Assembly: GCA_943788405.1 (NCBI GenBank)
Contig: CALSQD010000002.1
Coordinates: 732,850-796,849 of the forward strand
Length of the DNA stretch: 64,000 nt
Reading direction: 5' to 3'
Source of the DNA: an uncultured Flavobacteriales bacterium
GTDB taxonomy: Bacteria > Bacteroidota > Bacteroidia > Flavobacteriales > BACL11
Shown here: in pieces, positions 27,750 to 37,959 of the stretch
Layout: every line of letters begins with the position of its first letter
Position numbering within the stretch: position 1 is the stretch's first letter
The notes under the pieces: model-generated
The model's database searches: none
Told to the model about the DNA's origin: nothing
What the model saw: the letters and a program-made list of their open reading frames with translations, nothing else
Program-made: the position numbers and the translations under genes

Positions 27750-30700
27750 TATCGCATTAGTTTAAAAGCATCCTGATAAATAATTACCTCTCCGTAAATA
27801 TTTTCAACTTCAATAAAATACAAATAAACTCCTGAAGGAACATTATTTTCTTCACCTCTAACAGTTCCATTCCATCCAACATTAATATCATCTGTTTCAA
27901 AGAGTATCTCTCCCCATCTATTATAAATTTTCATGGTGTAACTCACAATACCGTACCCGTAAGCCTTAAACTCATCATTTAAATCATCTCCAGTTAAAGG
28001 TGTAAAAGCATTAGGAATGAAAATTTCATATTCATCAATTAATATTTTTTTACTAATCGTATCCCAACAATTATATTGAGTTTCAATAGCAAGCAGAATA
28101 GTATACTCCCCTGCTTCAGCATAAGAATGAAATACTATTGAGTCTGACCCAAAAGTATTATCACCAAAATCCCATTGCCAATCCACAACATTTTGCCAAT
28201 GAGTCTCACTTACATCAACAAATACAAATGGCTTATCCATCTGATCATAAAACCGTCTATGTTCTGGTAATCGTTTAAAATCAATTGTTGGAGAAGGTAA
28301 GTTTTCAATAGTGACTACATTTGAAATTTCACACTGATTTGCATCAAGTGCAACAATCTCATGCATACCTTCTGCTAAATCATACACTGCCATTGTTGTT
28401 TGCCCAGAACTCCACTGATAATTATAAGAAGGAACTCCTCCTAATAAAGAAGCCTCAGCATAACCAACATTACGCTCACAAGTATCAGTAGCCGAAAGCA
28501 AACTTAATTCTAAAGAATCTGGTTGATTTAGTGTAATACTATCCATCCATAAACAGCCATTGTTATCTCGCACAATTACTTCATAATATCCTGATGAAAG
28601 ATTAAAAATACTAGATGTATTATAACCATTACTCCATTGATAAGTATAATTTCCCACACCTCCAGTTACTATTTCTTCAATCGCCCCATCCTCATTTCCA
28701 TAACAACTAATATCATAATTATTATAATTTGTTGTAGATGTAATAATACCACTCATAAGTGTTGTAGGCTCTAATAGGTTTAAAGAGTAATCGATAGTAC
28801 ATCCTAAACCATCAGTAACTGTAACATTGTAATTTCCAGCATATAAATTTGAAATGCTATCCGTTATTGCTCCTGTATTCCAAGCATAAGAAAAGGGGAT
28901 ATAACCTCCATTTATTGATAAATCAATCCACCCATTATTATCTCCTTTACAAGCAACATGAAAACCTGTATAATCAGAAGTAGTAATGGAAACAATTTGA
29001 TTTAAAGGCGTAGGCTCATCTACTACAATACGCACCTCCTTAGTACAATTATTAGCATCAATAATCTGTAAGACATACACACCTGCCACTAAGTTTGATA
29101 TATCTTCAGATGATGAAGAAAATAAATTTGGTCCACTCCAAGAATATTGATATGGTGCCATTCCACTTCCTTGTAGAATTTGAACATCAATCATACCTGT
29201 ACTCTCCCCATAACATTGCACATCTGTTTTAACAAAACTTATCCCAATAGAATCACTTTCAAAAACAGAAACTGTATTCGTATATATACATGCTGTAGAA
29301 TCTGTAATTTGATAAGGGTAGACCCCAGCATACATTGCAGAAGTATCCACATTTCCCCAATCTACAACATAAGGGGGAATTCCGCCCGTAATTTGCATGC
29401 TTACTGAACCCGTATTATCACCAAAACATTCTACATTTTTTGTAGCAGTAATTGCATTAATTATTGGGGGTTCATTAACAAAAATAAGTGTATCAATAGT
29501 ACAATTTAGGGCATCAGTTATGCTTAAAAAATAAGGCCCTGCACCCAAGTTTACTACATCTTGATTAGTTTGACCATTCGACCACACATAGGTAAACGGA
29601 TAATCCCCACCCAAAATTTCAATATCAACTAGCCCATCAGTTGCTCCAAAACATTTCGGATCAGTAATTGTAGCATCAACATGAAAATCTTCAGCTACTA
29701 ACTGAAATGAATCCTGAACTACACAATTATTTGCATCATACACATTCACTACATATATTCCCTCCGTTAAAAGTTGATTTATTGATGATATATTTCCATT
29801 ACTCCAAACATAATTATAAGGAGGTAATCCACCATTTACCATTACTTCAATCTCTCCATTATTACCCCCAATACAACTCACTTCAGCAACATTTGAACCC
29901 ATACTTAATATACTTGGCTGATTAATTATAAAAGAAAAATAAGATGGACAATTAGCATCATCATTCACTAAAACTGAATAATTTCCTGCTTGCAAATTAA
30001 ATATATCTTCTGTTACTTCTCCATTGGACCAAGCATAAACTGGATTTGATAATGCCTGAGGAGTTAAATTAATAAATCCATCTGCACCATTATAGCAATT
30101 TACATCATATAACATTGACTGCATTTGTATTTGCACTCCTGCACTAATAATAAAACTAGCTTGCTCAGTACAAAAATTACTATTATCAGTAACTATAATC
30201 TGATAAGAACCTGAACTAAGACCAACTATATCTTCCATGGTAGAAATGAACGATTGAGGCCCATTCCAGTTAAAATTAAATGGTCCATTTGCATTTGAAA
30301 CAGTTATATCAATCATTCCATCAGCATCACCATAACATTGCTCATTTTGAATGGCTGCCATTATTTGAATTTGAGGTGGCTCTGAAATAAAAATTGGCAT
30401 AGGTACATTAGCTGGAGAACAGCCATTAGCATCAGTTATTGAAAATGTGTAGCCTCCTGAAGGTATTCCATTTAAATCTTCAGTACTTATTTGAAAACCA
30501 TTAGGGTATGTCCACAAAGTAGTCACAAAACCAACCCCTCCACTTAGAACTAAATCAATTGCTCCATCCTGCTCTCCAAAACAGCTCACATCATTTTTAG
30601 TATAATTATAAGTAATTGCATTTGGTTCCGTAATTAAAACTTGAATATTTGAAGCCATCAAACAAAAATTATCGTCCGTAATGCTTAAGGTATATAAACC

Positions 30701-32434
30701 TGGGGTTAAATTATTAATATCTTCAGAATTTGAGTAAAACCCATTAGGTCCTTGCCAAGTTACAGTATAAGGTGCTGTTCCCCCCTGAATACTTAAATCA
30801 ATACTTCCATCATTAAGACCAAAGCAAGAAATATCAGTAGAAACATAAGAAGCTGAAATAGCTAAAGGTTCAGTCAGAATCAATTGCTGATTTAATGGAG
30901 GACAATTATTTACATCCGTAATTACAGCATAATAAGTTCCTGCCTCTAAGGCAAATAATGGAGAGCTATTTGCCAAAAAACCATTCGGTCCTGTCCAACT
31001 AATTGTTAAGGGTTGATTTCCTCCTATTGCATTTAAAGCAATACTACCATCAGCACCACCAAAGCAACTAATATTAGTTTGTATAGGGTTTGTAGAAATT
31101 GCTGATTGTTCAGTAATAATTACCTCAAATGACAAAGCATTACATCCATTAGCGTCTGTTGTTGTACACCAGTAATTTCCTGCGCCAACATTTATTAAAT
31201 CCTCAGTATTATAAGTAAAACCTGAAGTAGAATCTACCCAAGAATAGGTATAAGGTAACACTCCTCCTGATACTGAAACATCAATACTTCCATCTGCCTG
31301 CCCATTACAAGTTACATTTGTTGAAGTATAACTAGTAGAAAATAAAGTTTGCTCAACAATAGTAACTGTGTCGGAATACAACACACAAGAACCAGTTGAT
31401 GAAGTAGCAGAAAAGCAATATTGCCCAGCACCAACAGTAATAATATTAGAGGTTGCTCCTGTATTCCATAAAATATTATACCCTCCACTAAGTTGTACTT
31501 CCAAATCCAATGTCCCATTACAAGGAATAGTTAGTGTATCAACCCCTATATTTACACCAAATGTAGCCATTGCAACAGTTGGGCTGGAAAAACTACCTGC
31601 TTCTAAAAATACTCCTGAATCCAAATAATCATCAGAACCATCAGCAATTGCTAAACGGATATGATAGGTTTCACAGGGCTGAACAATCACTTCTGCCGTA
31701 AACAAATCAGTATATCCATTGTACGAAATAGTTGTATTTCCAGTATTATAAAATTGAGGATTAGTAACATTATTTACTGAACTAATTGTAATAGGTAAAG
31801 TAGGATTAGTATTTGGTACTGTTGCTATATTTAATGAGCCATTAGGAAATCCTGCAGGAGAAGAATAAGGGCCTGTAATACCTGGACCACTTATAAAAAA
31901 ACCAAAGACATCATTATATGAAGAATTAATCCATGTTAGATACTCCTCTGAACCAAAACAATAATTGAAGCGCAAAGTATCTGATTCTGGAACAAAATCA
32001 AATTCTATTACACACATATCATTAATATCTGAAACAGAAAAAGACTGCCCAACTAAAGCGGGAACAGAATTGGCTACTGTGTATAAATCATTACAGACTG
32101 TATTAGGGTTAGTATTACACTGTATTCCAGTATTTGGAGTATTCCAGGAATTTGGACTTCCACCTAAATCAGCATCTAAAGCATGTCCACTTGACATAAT
32201 AATACCACTTGCCATTCCTATTGAAGAACCTGAAGTAAAAGCACCAATTTGCTGACTATTTCCAGTAAAGGATATATTACTAGCAGCCACACCACTTCCT
32301 ATTAATACATTCTGCACCAGATTAGTAGCATTATTATTTGGTGCTGCATTAGTAATTCCTATCTGGGCTTTTAGTTGCACAAAACTACCAAAAGCTAAAA
32401 GTAGAAAAAAAAGTTTTTTACTAATCATTTTCAT
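27749..32434 (-). CDS. Giant SprB-repeat surface adhesin with T9SS type B signal
   Basis: 1561 aa. Signal peptide (1-23), then a choice-of-anchor L domain (about 25-290, ITNAAPNNNATNLVQNVL... and CFGSEEY). About 12-13 SprB-type repeats follow (370-1380), each of the form TDISCFGLNDGSIDLS...GPNGF...EDI..L.AG.Y, then a PKD-like domain (DFGDNTFGSDSIVFHSYA) and a C-terminal type B (gliding-motility-associated) sorting domain with IPNAFTP and IYNRWGEILFE. Such proteins are displayed on the cell surface by T9SS. SprB itself is the moving adhesin of Flavobacterium gliding, but motility is not established here. Confidence 0.92.
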   Translation of the reverse strand: MKMISKKLFFLLLAFGSFVQLKAQIGITNAAPNNNATNLVQNVLIGSGVAASNISFTGNSQQIGAFTSGSSIGMASGIIMSSGHALDADLGGSPNSWNTPNTGIQCNTNPNTVCNDLYTVANSVPALVGQSFSVSDINDMCVIEFDFVPESDTLRFNYCFGSEEYLTWINSSYNDVFGFFISGPGITGPYSSPAGFPNGSLNIATVPNTNPTLPITISSVNNVTNPQFYNTGNTTISYNGYTDLFTAEVIVQPCETYHIRLAIADGSDDYLDSGVFLEAGSFSSPTVAMATFGVNIGVDTLTIPCNGTLDLEVQLSGGYNILWNTGATSNIITVGAGQYCFSATSSTGSCVLYSDTVTIVEQTLFSTSYTSTNVTCNGQADGSIDVSVSGGVLPYTYSWVDSTSGFTYNTEDLINVGAGNYWCTTTDANGCNALSFEVIITEQSAISTNPIQTNISCFGGADGSIALNAIGGNQPLTISWTGPNGFLANSSPLFALEAGTYYAVITDVNNCPPLNQQLILTEPLAISASYVSTDISCFGLNDGSIDLSIQGGTAPYTVTWQGPNGFYSNSEDINNLTPGLYTLSITDDNFCLMASNIQVLITEPNAITYNYTKNDVSCFGEQDGAIDLVLSGGVGFVTTLWTYPNGFQISTEDLNGIPSGGYTFSITDANGCSPANVPMPIFISEPPQIQIMAAIQNEQCYGDADGMIDITVSNANGPFNFNWNGPQSFISTMEDIVGLSSGSYQIIVTDNSNFCTEQASFIISAGVQIQMQSMLYDVNCYNGADGFINLTPQALSNPVYAWSNGEVTEDIFNLQAGNYSVLVNDDANCPSYFSFIINQPSILSMGSNVAEVSCIGGNNGEIEVMVNGGLPPYNYVWSNGNISSINQLLTEGIYVVNVYDANNCVVQDSFQLVAEDFHVDATITDPKCFGATDGLVDIEILGGDYPFTYVWSNGQTNQDVVNLGAGPYFLSITDALNCTIDTLIFVNEPPIINAITATKNVECFGDNTGSVSMQITGGIPPYVVDWGNVDTSAMYAGVYPYQITDSTACIYTNTVSVFESDSIGISFVKTDVQCYGESTGMIDVQILQGSGMAPYQYSWSGPNLFSSSSEDISNLVAGVYVLQIIDANNCTKEVRIVVDEPTPLNQIVSITTSDYTGFHVACKGDNNGWIDLSINGGYIPFSYAWNTGAITDSISNLYAGNYNVTVTDGLGCTIDYSLNLLEPTTLMSGIITSTTNYNNYDISCYGNEDGAIEEIVTGGVGNYTYQWSNGYNTSSIFNLSSGYYEVIVRDNNGCLWMDSITLNQPDSLELSLLSATDTCERNVGYAEASLLGGVPSYNYQWSSGQTTMAVYDLAEGMHEIVALDANQCEISNVVTIENLPSPTIDFKRLPEHRRFYDQMDKPFVFVDVSETHWQNVVDWQWDFGDNTFGSDSIVFHSYAEAGEYTILLAIETQYNCWDTISKKILIDEYEIFIPNAFTPLTGDDLNDEFKAYGYGIVSYTMKIYNRWGEILFETDDINVGWNGTVRGEENNVPSGVYLYFIEVENIYGEVIIYQDAFKLMR

Positions 32435-32450
32435 AGAGGATATAAAGCGC

Positions 32451-32458
32451 CAAATTTA
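32451..32458 (-). promoter_or_regulatory. Candidate -7 element of the SprB-repeat operon
   Basis: Minus-strand TAAATTTG fits TAnnTTTG exactly, 16 nt before the ATG of the adhesin. A run of 15 A on the plus strand (T on the minus strand) lies just upstream. No convincing TTG at 19-22 nt. Confidence 0.45.
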
Positions 32459-32512
32459 CAAAAAAAAAAACAAATAACCCAAAAGCAATATAATCAGATA
32501 AAATCAAATTCC

Positions 32513-32520
32513 TATATTTG
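32513..32520 (+). promoter_or_regulatory. Candidate -7 element of the choice-of-anchor V gene
   Basis: TATATTTG fits TAnnTTTG exactly, 22 nt before the ATG at 32543. A TTG -33 element is not visible. This and the element at 32451 make the 108-nt gap a divergent promoter region for two T9SS cargo genes. Confidence 0.5.
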
Positions 32521-32542
32521 CATAAATTAAAACTTTTATATC

Positions 32543-33301
32543 ATGAAAAAATCTTTACTTTTTATTTCTACGTGCATAGCAGTAGCAATTTTCTTTTACC
32601 CAACAACCTCTCATTCTAATGCAGGAGGATCACCAGGTGGAAAAACAGACTCGCCAAATGATGGTGCAAGTTGTACTGGATGTCATTATGCTGGAGTAGG
32701 TACTGGAGCTACCATTACAACAAATATCCCTGCAAACGGATATACACCTAACCAAGTATATACAATTACTGCAGATATTAACCAAACAGGTATCAATAAA
32801 TTTGGCTTTGAAATCACAGCTGAAAAAAATTCTGAAAATACTAAAACTGGAAGTTTCTTAGTTACCAATAGTGCTGAAATGAAATTTACCAATAACAATT
32901 CAGCAATAACACATAAATCAGGAGGAACATCTGGAAATGGATCTAGAACTTGGACAATGGACTGGGAAGCACCAAGTACAGGAACTGGAGATGTTACTTT
33001 TTATGGCGCATTCATTGCTGCAAATAGTGACGGAAACAATTCTGGAGACAACTACCATTCAACTAACTTAACAATTAGTGAGGCTGTTGTTAATTCAATA
33101 AGTGATATATCATTGAAAAATGACTTCACCTTTAATAATGCTACTAAAAATATTGAGTCAATAAACTCTGTTTTAGTTTATGATATAAGCGGGAAATTAG
33201 TGCTTTCTACTAATGAAAAATTAACATCAATTTCTCACTTAAACAAAGGAATCTACATTCTTAAATCAGAAAGTAAAACTCAGAAAGTTATTATCAACTA
33301 A
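32543..33301 (+). CDS. Choice-of-anchor V secreted protein with CxxCH motif and T9SS type A signal
   Basis: 252 aa. Signal peptide to about residue 25, then SNAGGSPGGKTDSPNDGASC and CTGCH (44-48), the heme-like CxxCH hallmark of choice-of-anchor V proteins. A beta-sandwich (reelin-like) region follows, and the C-terminal ~65 residues form a type A sorting signal ending QKVIIN. CxxCH would bind heme c covalently if a maturation system acts on it. In this family the motif is recurrent, but heme has not been shown here. Divergent from the adhesin operon. Confidence 0.82.
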   Translation: MKKSLLFISTCIAVAIFFYPTTSHSNAGGSPGGKTDSPNDGASCTGCHYAGVGTGATITTNIPANGYTPNQVYTITADINQTGINKFGFEITAEKNSENTKTGSFLVTNSAEMKFTNNNSAITHKSGGTSGNGSRTWTMDWEAPSTGTGDVTFYGAFIAANSDGNNSGDNYHSTNLTISEAVVNSISDISLKNDFTFNNATKNIESINSVLVYDISGKLVLSTNEKLTSISHLNKGIYILKSESKTQKVIIN

Positions 33302-33341
33302 ACTAAACCTAGGAAAAACCTGAAAAGGTATTGCTCTAGGA

Positions 33342-35441
33342 TTAATTTTCAATAATTTCAAATTCGGTTCTTCTGTTTAAGGCTCTACCTTCAGCAGTAT
33401 CATTAGAATCAACAGGCTTAGATTGTCCGTAACCTTTTGCGGACAATCTTTTTTTATCCACTCCTCTACTCACAAGATAAGTAACTACTGCATCTGCACG
33501 CCTTTGAGAGAGCAACTCATTAAAGGATTCAGCACCAACATTATCCGTATGCCCTGAGATTTCAATTTTTAAAGTAGGAACATCAGCTAAAAGAGAAACT
33601 AAACGAGCTAACTCAGCATAGGAATCTTCTTTTACTTCCCACTTTCCTGTATTGAAAAACACATTTCTAAGCGCTATATTACTTCCTACTTTTATATTTT
33701 TCAGCTCAATATCTTTATTCACACTATTGAACCCATCTCCTTTCGGTAAATCAAAGTTTTCCGAATGGAATAAATAACCATCAGCAGCTACTGAAATTCC
33801 ATAATTAGCTCCTGCAGGTAAGGATAATAAAAACTTACCTGTAGCACTATTTGAATGAAATGAAGTGAAAACCTTTCCTGTTTCATTCAGCACAATCTCT
33901 ATTGCTGCATCAATAGGATTTTTTGTAATTGCATCAATAACTTTTCCTTTAAAAACAGTTAATGATTTTTCTTCAACCACAATAGGTTTTGCAATTGTCT
34001 TATCACTTATTGGTTTTGCAATACTAGCAATCAACTGATCTTCCCTATCAGCACTCATTGGCTTATCCGCACCCCAATAAGTTACCCTATAAATATCCAA
34101 ACCTCCTTTTCCTCCTGCTCTATTGGAAGCAATATATGCATACCTTCCACTAGCAGTAGCACTATAAAATAAATCATCATAAGGAGTATTAATAGGATAA
34201 CCTAAATTAATTGGCTCCCCCCAATGCCCTAAATCATCAACATAGGAGACAAAAATATCATAACCACCAAGTGTATTATGTCCTTGAGATGAGAAATACA
34301 TAGTTTTTCCGTCAGGATGAATATAAACCGAACCCTCCTGAAATTTAGTATTCACCTCATGCCCTGCACTTTGCCCCTTTCCCCAAAGATTCCTTTCTCT
34401 ATTCATTACTCCAGAAAAATAGATGTTTTTATTACCACTATACCCACCATCAGTAATATAGTAAACCTTCACATCTGGCGGATCAAATGAGGCGAAAGTT
34501 TCGTTTCCATCTGTATTTCCTCCTCTTAATTTTTCTCCCATTTTCCTGGAAGGAACTCCCCAATTTAAACCATTTAGTTTAGATTCAAAAACATCAGCAT
34601 TTCCATCTTCTTGTTTAAAAATAAGTAGCCTTTGCCCATCATAAGAAAGCCCCCCTGAAACATCATCATTTTCCGTATTCAATTCAGAAACAGGTAATAC
34701 TTCCGAAAATTTACGAGCATTTAAATTGGAATAATAAATATCCTGATCATACACTCCAAAATCATTGGACTGATTTTCATTTGGCTGATTAGAAGTAAAA
34801 ATCAATAACTCTCCATCAGCACTCAAGCAAGGACTCCACTCATCATATTTAGTATTTATCGGCAAATTATCTACCCAAATTCTATGCTCAGCAGCCAAAA
34901 CCTCATGTGCCCCCTGGCATTCCTTAATATACTTTTTAGTAAACACTTCATAAAGCGCATACACTTTACTTTTAGCAGTAGTCTTAAATGATTCAAACTG
35001 CTGAATTGCAGCAGAATACTCTCCATTTAACTGCAAAGCCATACCATAATAAAACAAAAAATCAGCTGGCAAATCAGCATTCAATTCCTTTGCTTTTAAC
35101 AAATAAGAATAGGCTCTTTCTTTCTGATTAGTAAATAAAAAACTACTTCCTATTTTATAATTCAGTTCGCCATTATTTGGATTTAAAATTTGCGCCTTGT
35201 TATAGTTAAAAATTGCTTGATTAAAAACAACATCTGCTTCCTGCATTGCAAGAATCTTTTGGATACCATTAGCTCTCAATTCATCTGCAATTTTAATATT
35301 CTCTTTTGCTAATTTTAATCCCTGTTTATCTTCTTTAAAGTTTGCATTTTTAAAAGCTACATCTTGTGAAAAAGCAATATTTGCCAAAAACAATAAGCAA
35401 GCTAATAAAAATGTTTTTCTATATCTATTATTCACAGTCAT
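33342..35441 (-). CDS. PorE-like TPR/PD40/CRD/OmpA protein
   Basis: 699 aa. Signal peptide (cleaved after AFSQ-like, no lipobox), TPR region (about 40-180), PD40 beta-propeller repeats (200-440; for example PDGKTMYFSSQGHNTLGGYDIF), a carboxypeptidase-regulatory-like beta domain (about 500-575), and a C-terminal OmpA peptidoglycan-binding domain with ISGHTDNVGAESFNELLSQR and ALNRRTEF. This order is that of PorE, the T9SS protein that tethers the machinery to peptidoglycan. A second gene of the same layout lies at 37958. It overlaps the upstream TPR gene by 14 nt. Confidence 0.88.
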   Translation of the reverse strand: MTVNNRYRKTFLLACLLFLANIAFSQDVAFKNANFKEDKQGLKLAKENIKIADELRANGIQKILAMQEADVVFNQAIFNYNKAQILNPNNGELNYKIGSSFLFTNQKERAYSYLLKAKELNADLPADFLFYYGMALQLNGEYSAAIQQFESFKTTAKSKVYALYEVFTKKYIKECQGAHEVLAAEHRIWVDNLPINTKYDEWSPCLSADGELLIFTSNQPNENQSNDFGVYDQDIYYSNLNARKFSEVLPVSELNTENDDVSGGLSYDGQRLLIFKQEDGNADVFESKLNGLNWGVPSRKMGEKLRGGNTDGNETFASFDPPDVKVYYITDGGYSGNKNIYFSGVMNRERNLWGKGQSAGHEVNTKFQEGSVYIHPDGKTMYFSSQGHNTLGGYDIFVSYVDDLGHWGEPINLGYPINTPYDDLFYSATASGRYAYIASNRAGGKGGLDIYRVTYWGADKPMSADREDQLIASIAKPISDKTIAKPIVVEEKSLTVFKGKVIDAITKNPIDAAIEIVLNETGKVFTSFHSNSATGKFLLSLPAGANYGISVAADGYLFHSENFDLPKGDGFNSVNKDIELKNIKVGSNIALRNVFFNTGKWEVKEDSYAELARLVSLLADVPTLKIEISGHTDNVGAESFNELLSQRRADAVVTYLVSRGVDKKRLSAKGYGQSKPVDSNDTAEGRALNRRTEFEIIEN

Positions 35442-36522
35442 TTGCTAAATATTTTTTTACCATCATAATTCCTAATTCCTTTGCCCTACTCCAATCTGAG
35501 CAAGCTCCATCCTCATCTCTAGTCATTTGCTTACTTATCCCTCTATTCAAATATGCTTTTGCATAATTATTATCCAATAAAATTGCCTTATCAAAATCAG
35601 CAATTGCTTGTTTGTATTTCTTAAATTGATGATTAATTACCCCTCTATTATTATAAGCAGGAGCATATTCAGAATCAACAGCTAATGCCTTATCAATAGC
35701 TAAGCGCGCCTTATCAAACTCATCATTTTTAAGAAGAAGGCTGGCTTTATTATTATATGCTAAAACATAGTTTACATCTTTTGAAATTGCTAAATCATAA
35801 TAACTTAATGCTCTTTCATCATTACCCTGCTTTAAATATACACTTGCCAAATTATTATAAATAAATGCTAATTCAGAATTTAAAGCAATAGCTGCTAAAT
35901 AATCCTGAATAGCTGCATCAAATTTCTCTAATTTACGATAGCAACTCCCCCTATCATTAAGGGTATAAGCATTCTTATTAATGACTAAAGATTTTGTAAA
36001 TAATTGTTCAGCATTATTATACTCTTCATCTAAAAAAGAAATAATTCCTAACTGGCTAATCGCTTTGTGCTCCCCATCATTAAGCGAAAGAATAGTATTA
36101 TATGTTTGTTTTGCTAGCTCTTTATCGGATTTAAACTGCAAATCAGCTACTAAGTACAAAGGAGAAATTTTAGAAGAATCAAGTGAAAAAGTTTTTAAGT
36201 AATCAGCAATTGCCAATTCATCATTTTCTCCCTCATAACATTTTGCTCTACTTAAATAGGCTTCTGAAAAAACAGAATCAATTGAAATTGCATTGGTAAA
36301 ATGAGAAATTGCCTCAATATAATTCTCGCTTTCTAACAATAACAATCCTTCATTATAAGCATCTCGTGATGCTTTTAAATCTTCATTTAGTTCATTTACT
36401 TGAGCAATAGAATCGCTAAATTGCTGCTCCAAAGAACTTACTTTTGTACTATCTGAAGTTTGAGACTCTGCACTTTTAGCGAACAAAAAAACAAAACAGA
36501 CAAGGAAAAATAATCTATACAT
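35428..36522 (-). CDS. Secreted tetratricopeptide repeat protein
   Basis: 364 aa. Signal peptide (MYRLFFLVCFVFLFAKSAES), a short coiled-coil region, then about eight TPR units (60-355) with the usual W/L/G/Y/A/F/A/P spacing, for example EAISHFTNAISIDSVFSEAY and QAIADFDKAILLDNNYAKAY. It is probably a periplasmic scaffold. Its stop overlaps the start of the PorE-like gene by 14 nt, so the two are co-translated and may assemble together. That is inference from operon structure. Confidence 0.88.
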   Translation of the reverse strand: MYRLFFLVCFVFLFAKSAESQTSDSTKVSSLEQQFSDSIAQVNELNEDLKASRDAYNEGLLLLESENYIEAISHFTNAISIDSVFSEAYLSRAKCYEGENDELAIADYLKTFSLDSSKISPLYLVADLQFKSDKELAKQTYNTILSLNDGEHKAISQLGIISFLDEEYNNAEQLFTKSLVINKNAYTLNDRGSCYRKLEKFDAAIQDYLAAIALNSELAFIYNNLASVYLKQGNDERALSYYDLAISKDVNYVLAYNNKASLLLKNDEFDKARLAIDKALAVDSEYAPAYNNRGVINHQFKKYKQAIADFDKAILLDNNYAKAYLNRGISKQMTRDEDGACSDWSRAKELGIMMVKKYLANDCE

Positions 36523-36735
36523 ATACCTTAATTTTAGAAAGATGAAAGTACAAAAATTCCAAACAAATTAAACATTGCAACTTTAAATAAATATCAACAA
36601 TTGTTAGCAATTTTCGTTTAATTTAGCCAAAATCAGCTCACATTAACTTATATTTTTAATTAAAATACAATACTAAATTAACTATTTATATTGTATCATT
36701 TAAATATCTGATTAAGTTTTGTTTATGAAAATTGC

Positions 36736-36750
36736 ATGACAGCATGTCAT
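36736..36750. promoter_or_regulatory. Perfect inverted repeat ATGACA-GCA-TGTCAT
   Basis: Six-base arms with a 3-nt spacer, in the 290-nt gap between the divergent TPR gene and trmD, 63 nt before the trmD start. The size and symmetry fit a dimeric regulator site. No family can be named. The rest of the gap is AT-rich and shows no RNA gene or open frame. Confidence 0.35.
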
Positions 36751-36800
36751 ACTCGTTTTTAAGCCTAATTACACTTAAAAAATAAACCATTTTGATTTTG

Positions 36801-36808
36801 TAAGTTTG
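36801..36808 (+). promoter_or_regulatory. -7 element directly before trmD (leaderless type)
   Basis: TAAGTTTG fits TAnnTTTG and is separated from the ATG at 36813 by only 4 nt (CCAA). With the usual start 5-8 nt after this motif the mRNA would begin at the start codon. No TTG at -33. Confidence 0.5.
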
Positions 36809-36812
36809 CCAA

Positions 36813-37487
36813 ATGAGAATTGACATCATTACATTATTTCCTGAATTTTTTGACGCTTATTTTGAGTACTCAATTTTGAAGCGTGCAAAAGAAAATGGTA
36901 AGGCAGAAATCATAATTCACAACTTACGCGACCACTCCACCAACAAACAAAAAAGTGTTGACGACTATCAATTTGGAGGCGGAGCAGGAATGGTAATGTG
37001 CATACAACCTATTGACGATTGCATAAGCAAGCTAAAAGCTGAAAGAGAGTATGACGAAATCATTTACCTATCCCCTGACGGAGAAACGCTAAACCAACAA
37101 ATCTGTAATACTTTATCCACACACAAGAACCTAATTATGCTTTGCGGACATTACAAAGGAATTGACCAAAGAGTTAGAGAGCACATAATAACCAAAGAAA
37201 TATCAATTGGCGATTATGTACTAACAGGCGGTGAAGTGGCAGCTGCCATACTTTCTGATGCAGTAATACGATTAATTCCAGGTGTTATTTCTGATGAAAC
37301 CTCTGCACTTACCGATTCTTTTCAAGATAACTTGCTTGCGCCCCCTATCTATACTCGCCCTTCCAACTATAAAGGATGGGAAGTTCCTGAAGTATTACTA
37401 TCTGGAAATGAGAAGCTTATAACCCAATGGAGAGAGGAAGAAGCTCTAAAAAGAACAGAAGAAAAAAGACCTGATTTATTTGAGTAA
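36813..37487 (+). CDS. trmD: tRNA (guanine-N1)-methyltransferase
   Basis: 224 aa. SPOUT-class signatures: [16 protein letters not shown] at the start, GGGAGMVM and [12 protein letters not shown] (SAM-binding trefoil knot), [13 protein letters not shown]. It makes m1G37 in tRNAs with G36 and prevents +1 frameshifting. Length is normal. The following gene is rplS (80-nt gap), a classic pairing (trmD-rplS) in bacteria. Confidence 0.97.
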   Translation: MRIDIITLFPEFFDAYFEYSILKRAKENGKAEIIIHNLRDHSTNKQKSVDDYQFGGGAGMVMCIQPIDDCISKLKAEREYDEIIYLSPDGETLNQQICNTLSTHKNLIMLCGHYKGIDQRVREHIITKEISIGDYVLTGGEVAAAILSDAVIRLIPGVISDETSALTDSFQDNLLAPPIYTRPSNYKGWEVPEVLLSGNEKLITQWREEEALKRTEEKRPDLFE

Positions 37488-37567
37488 AATTGTTTGTTTC
37501 TTAGGATAATTAAATAAAAAAATATCCGTAATATTGCAAACCGATTTCGAAAACTAATATTAGAAAA

Positions 37568-37912
37568 ATGAACATTACTGAAACTATAGCAAAAGAACTT
37601 ACTGCAGGAACAGATTTACCAAACTTTAAAGCAGGAGATAATATTACAGTTTACTACACAATTAAAGAGGGAGACAAGCAAAGAACACAGTTCTTTAAAG
37701 GAGATGTTATCCAAAGAAAAGGTAGTGGAGCAACTGAAACTTTTACAATTAGAAAAATATCTCACTCAGTAGGTGTTGAGAGAATTTTCCCTATCAACTC
37801 ACCTTTAATTGAAAAAATTGAAGTGAACAAGAAAGGTAAAGTTAGGAGAGCAAGAATTTACTACTTAAGAGAATTAACTGGTAAGAAAGCAAGAATTAAA
37901 GAAGCAAGATAA
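37568..37912 (+). CDS. rplS: 50S ribosomal protein L19
   Basis: 114 aa of typical L19: [49 protein letters not shown], and the basic end [20 protein letters not shown]. It sits at the 30S-50S interface. The 80-nt gap after trmD could hold an additional promoter (TAATATTG about 37529-37536) but the match is partial. A hairpin terminator follows 24 nt after the stop. Confidence 0.97.
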   Translation: MNITETIAKELTAGTDLPNFKAGDNITVYYTIKEGDKQRTQFFKGDVIQRKGSGATETFTIRKISHSVGVERIFPINSPLIEKIEVNKKGKVRRARIYYLRELTGKKARIKEAR

Positions 37913-37935
37913 TCGCTTTTACATATATAATAAGG

Positions 37936-37959
37936 AATCCTGCATTAGCAGGATTTTTT
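37936..37959 (+). terminator. Intrinsic terminator after rplS
   Basis: 8-bp perfect stem AATCCTGC / GCAGGATT with loop ATTA, followed by four more T. It ends at the stop codon of the convergent gene at 37958. Confidence 0.88.

Noticed and set aside
23727-32255. Short plus-strand frames opposite the two SprB-repeat genes
   Set aside because: Repetitive His/Ser/Leu-rich products without starts in context; the minus-strand genes have full domain structure.
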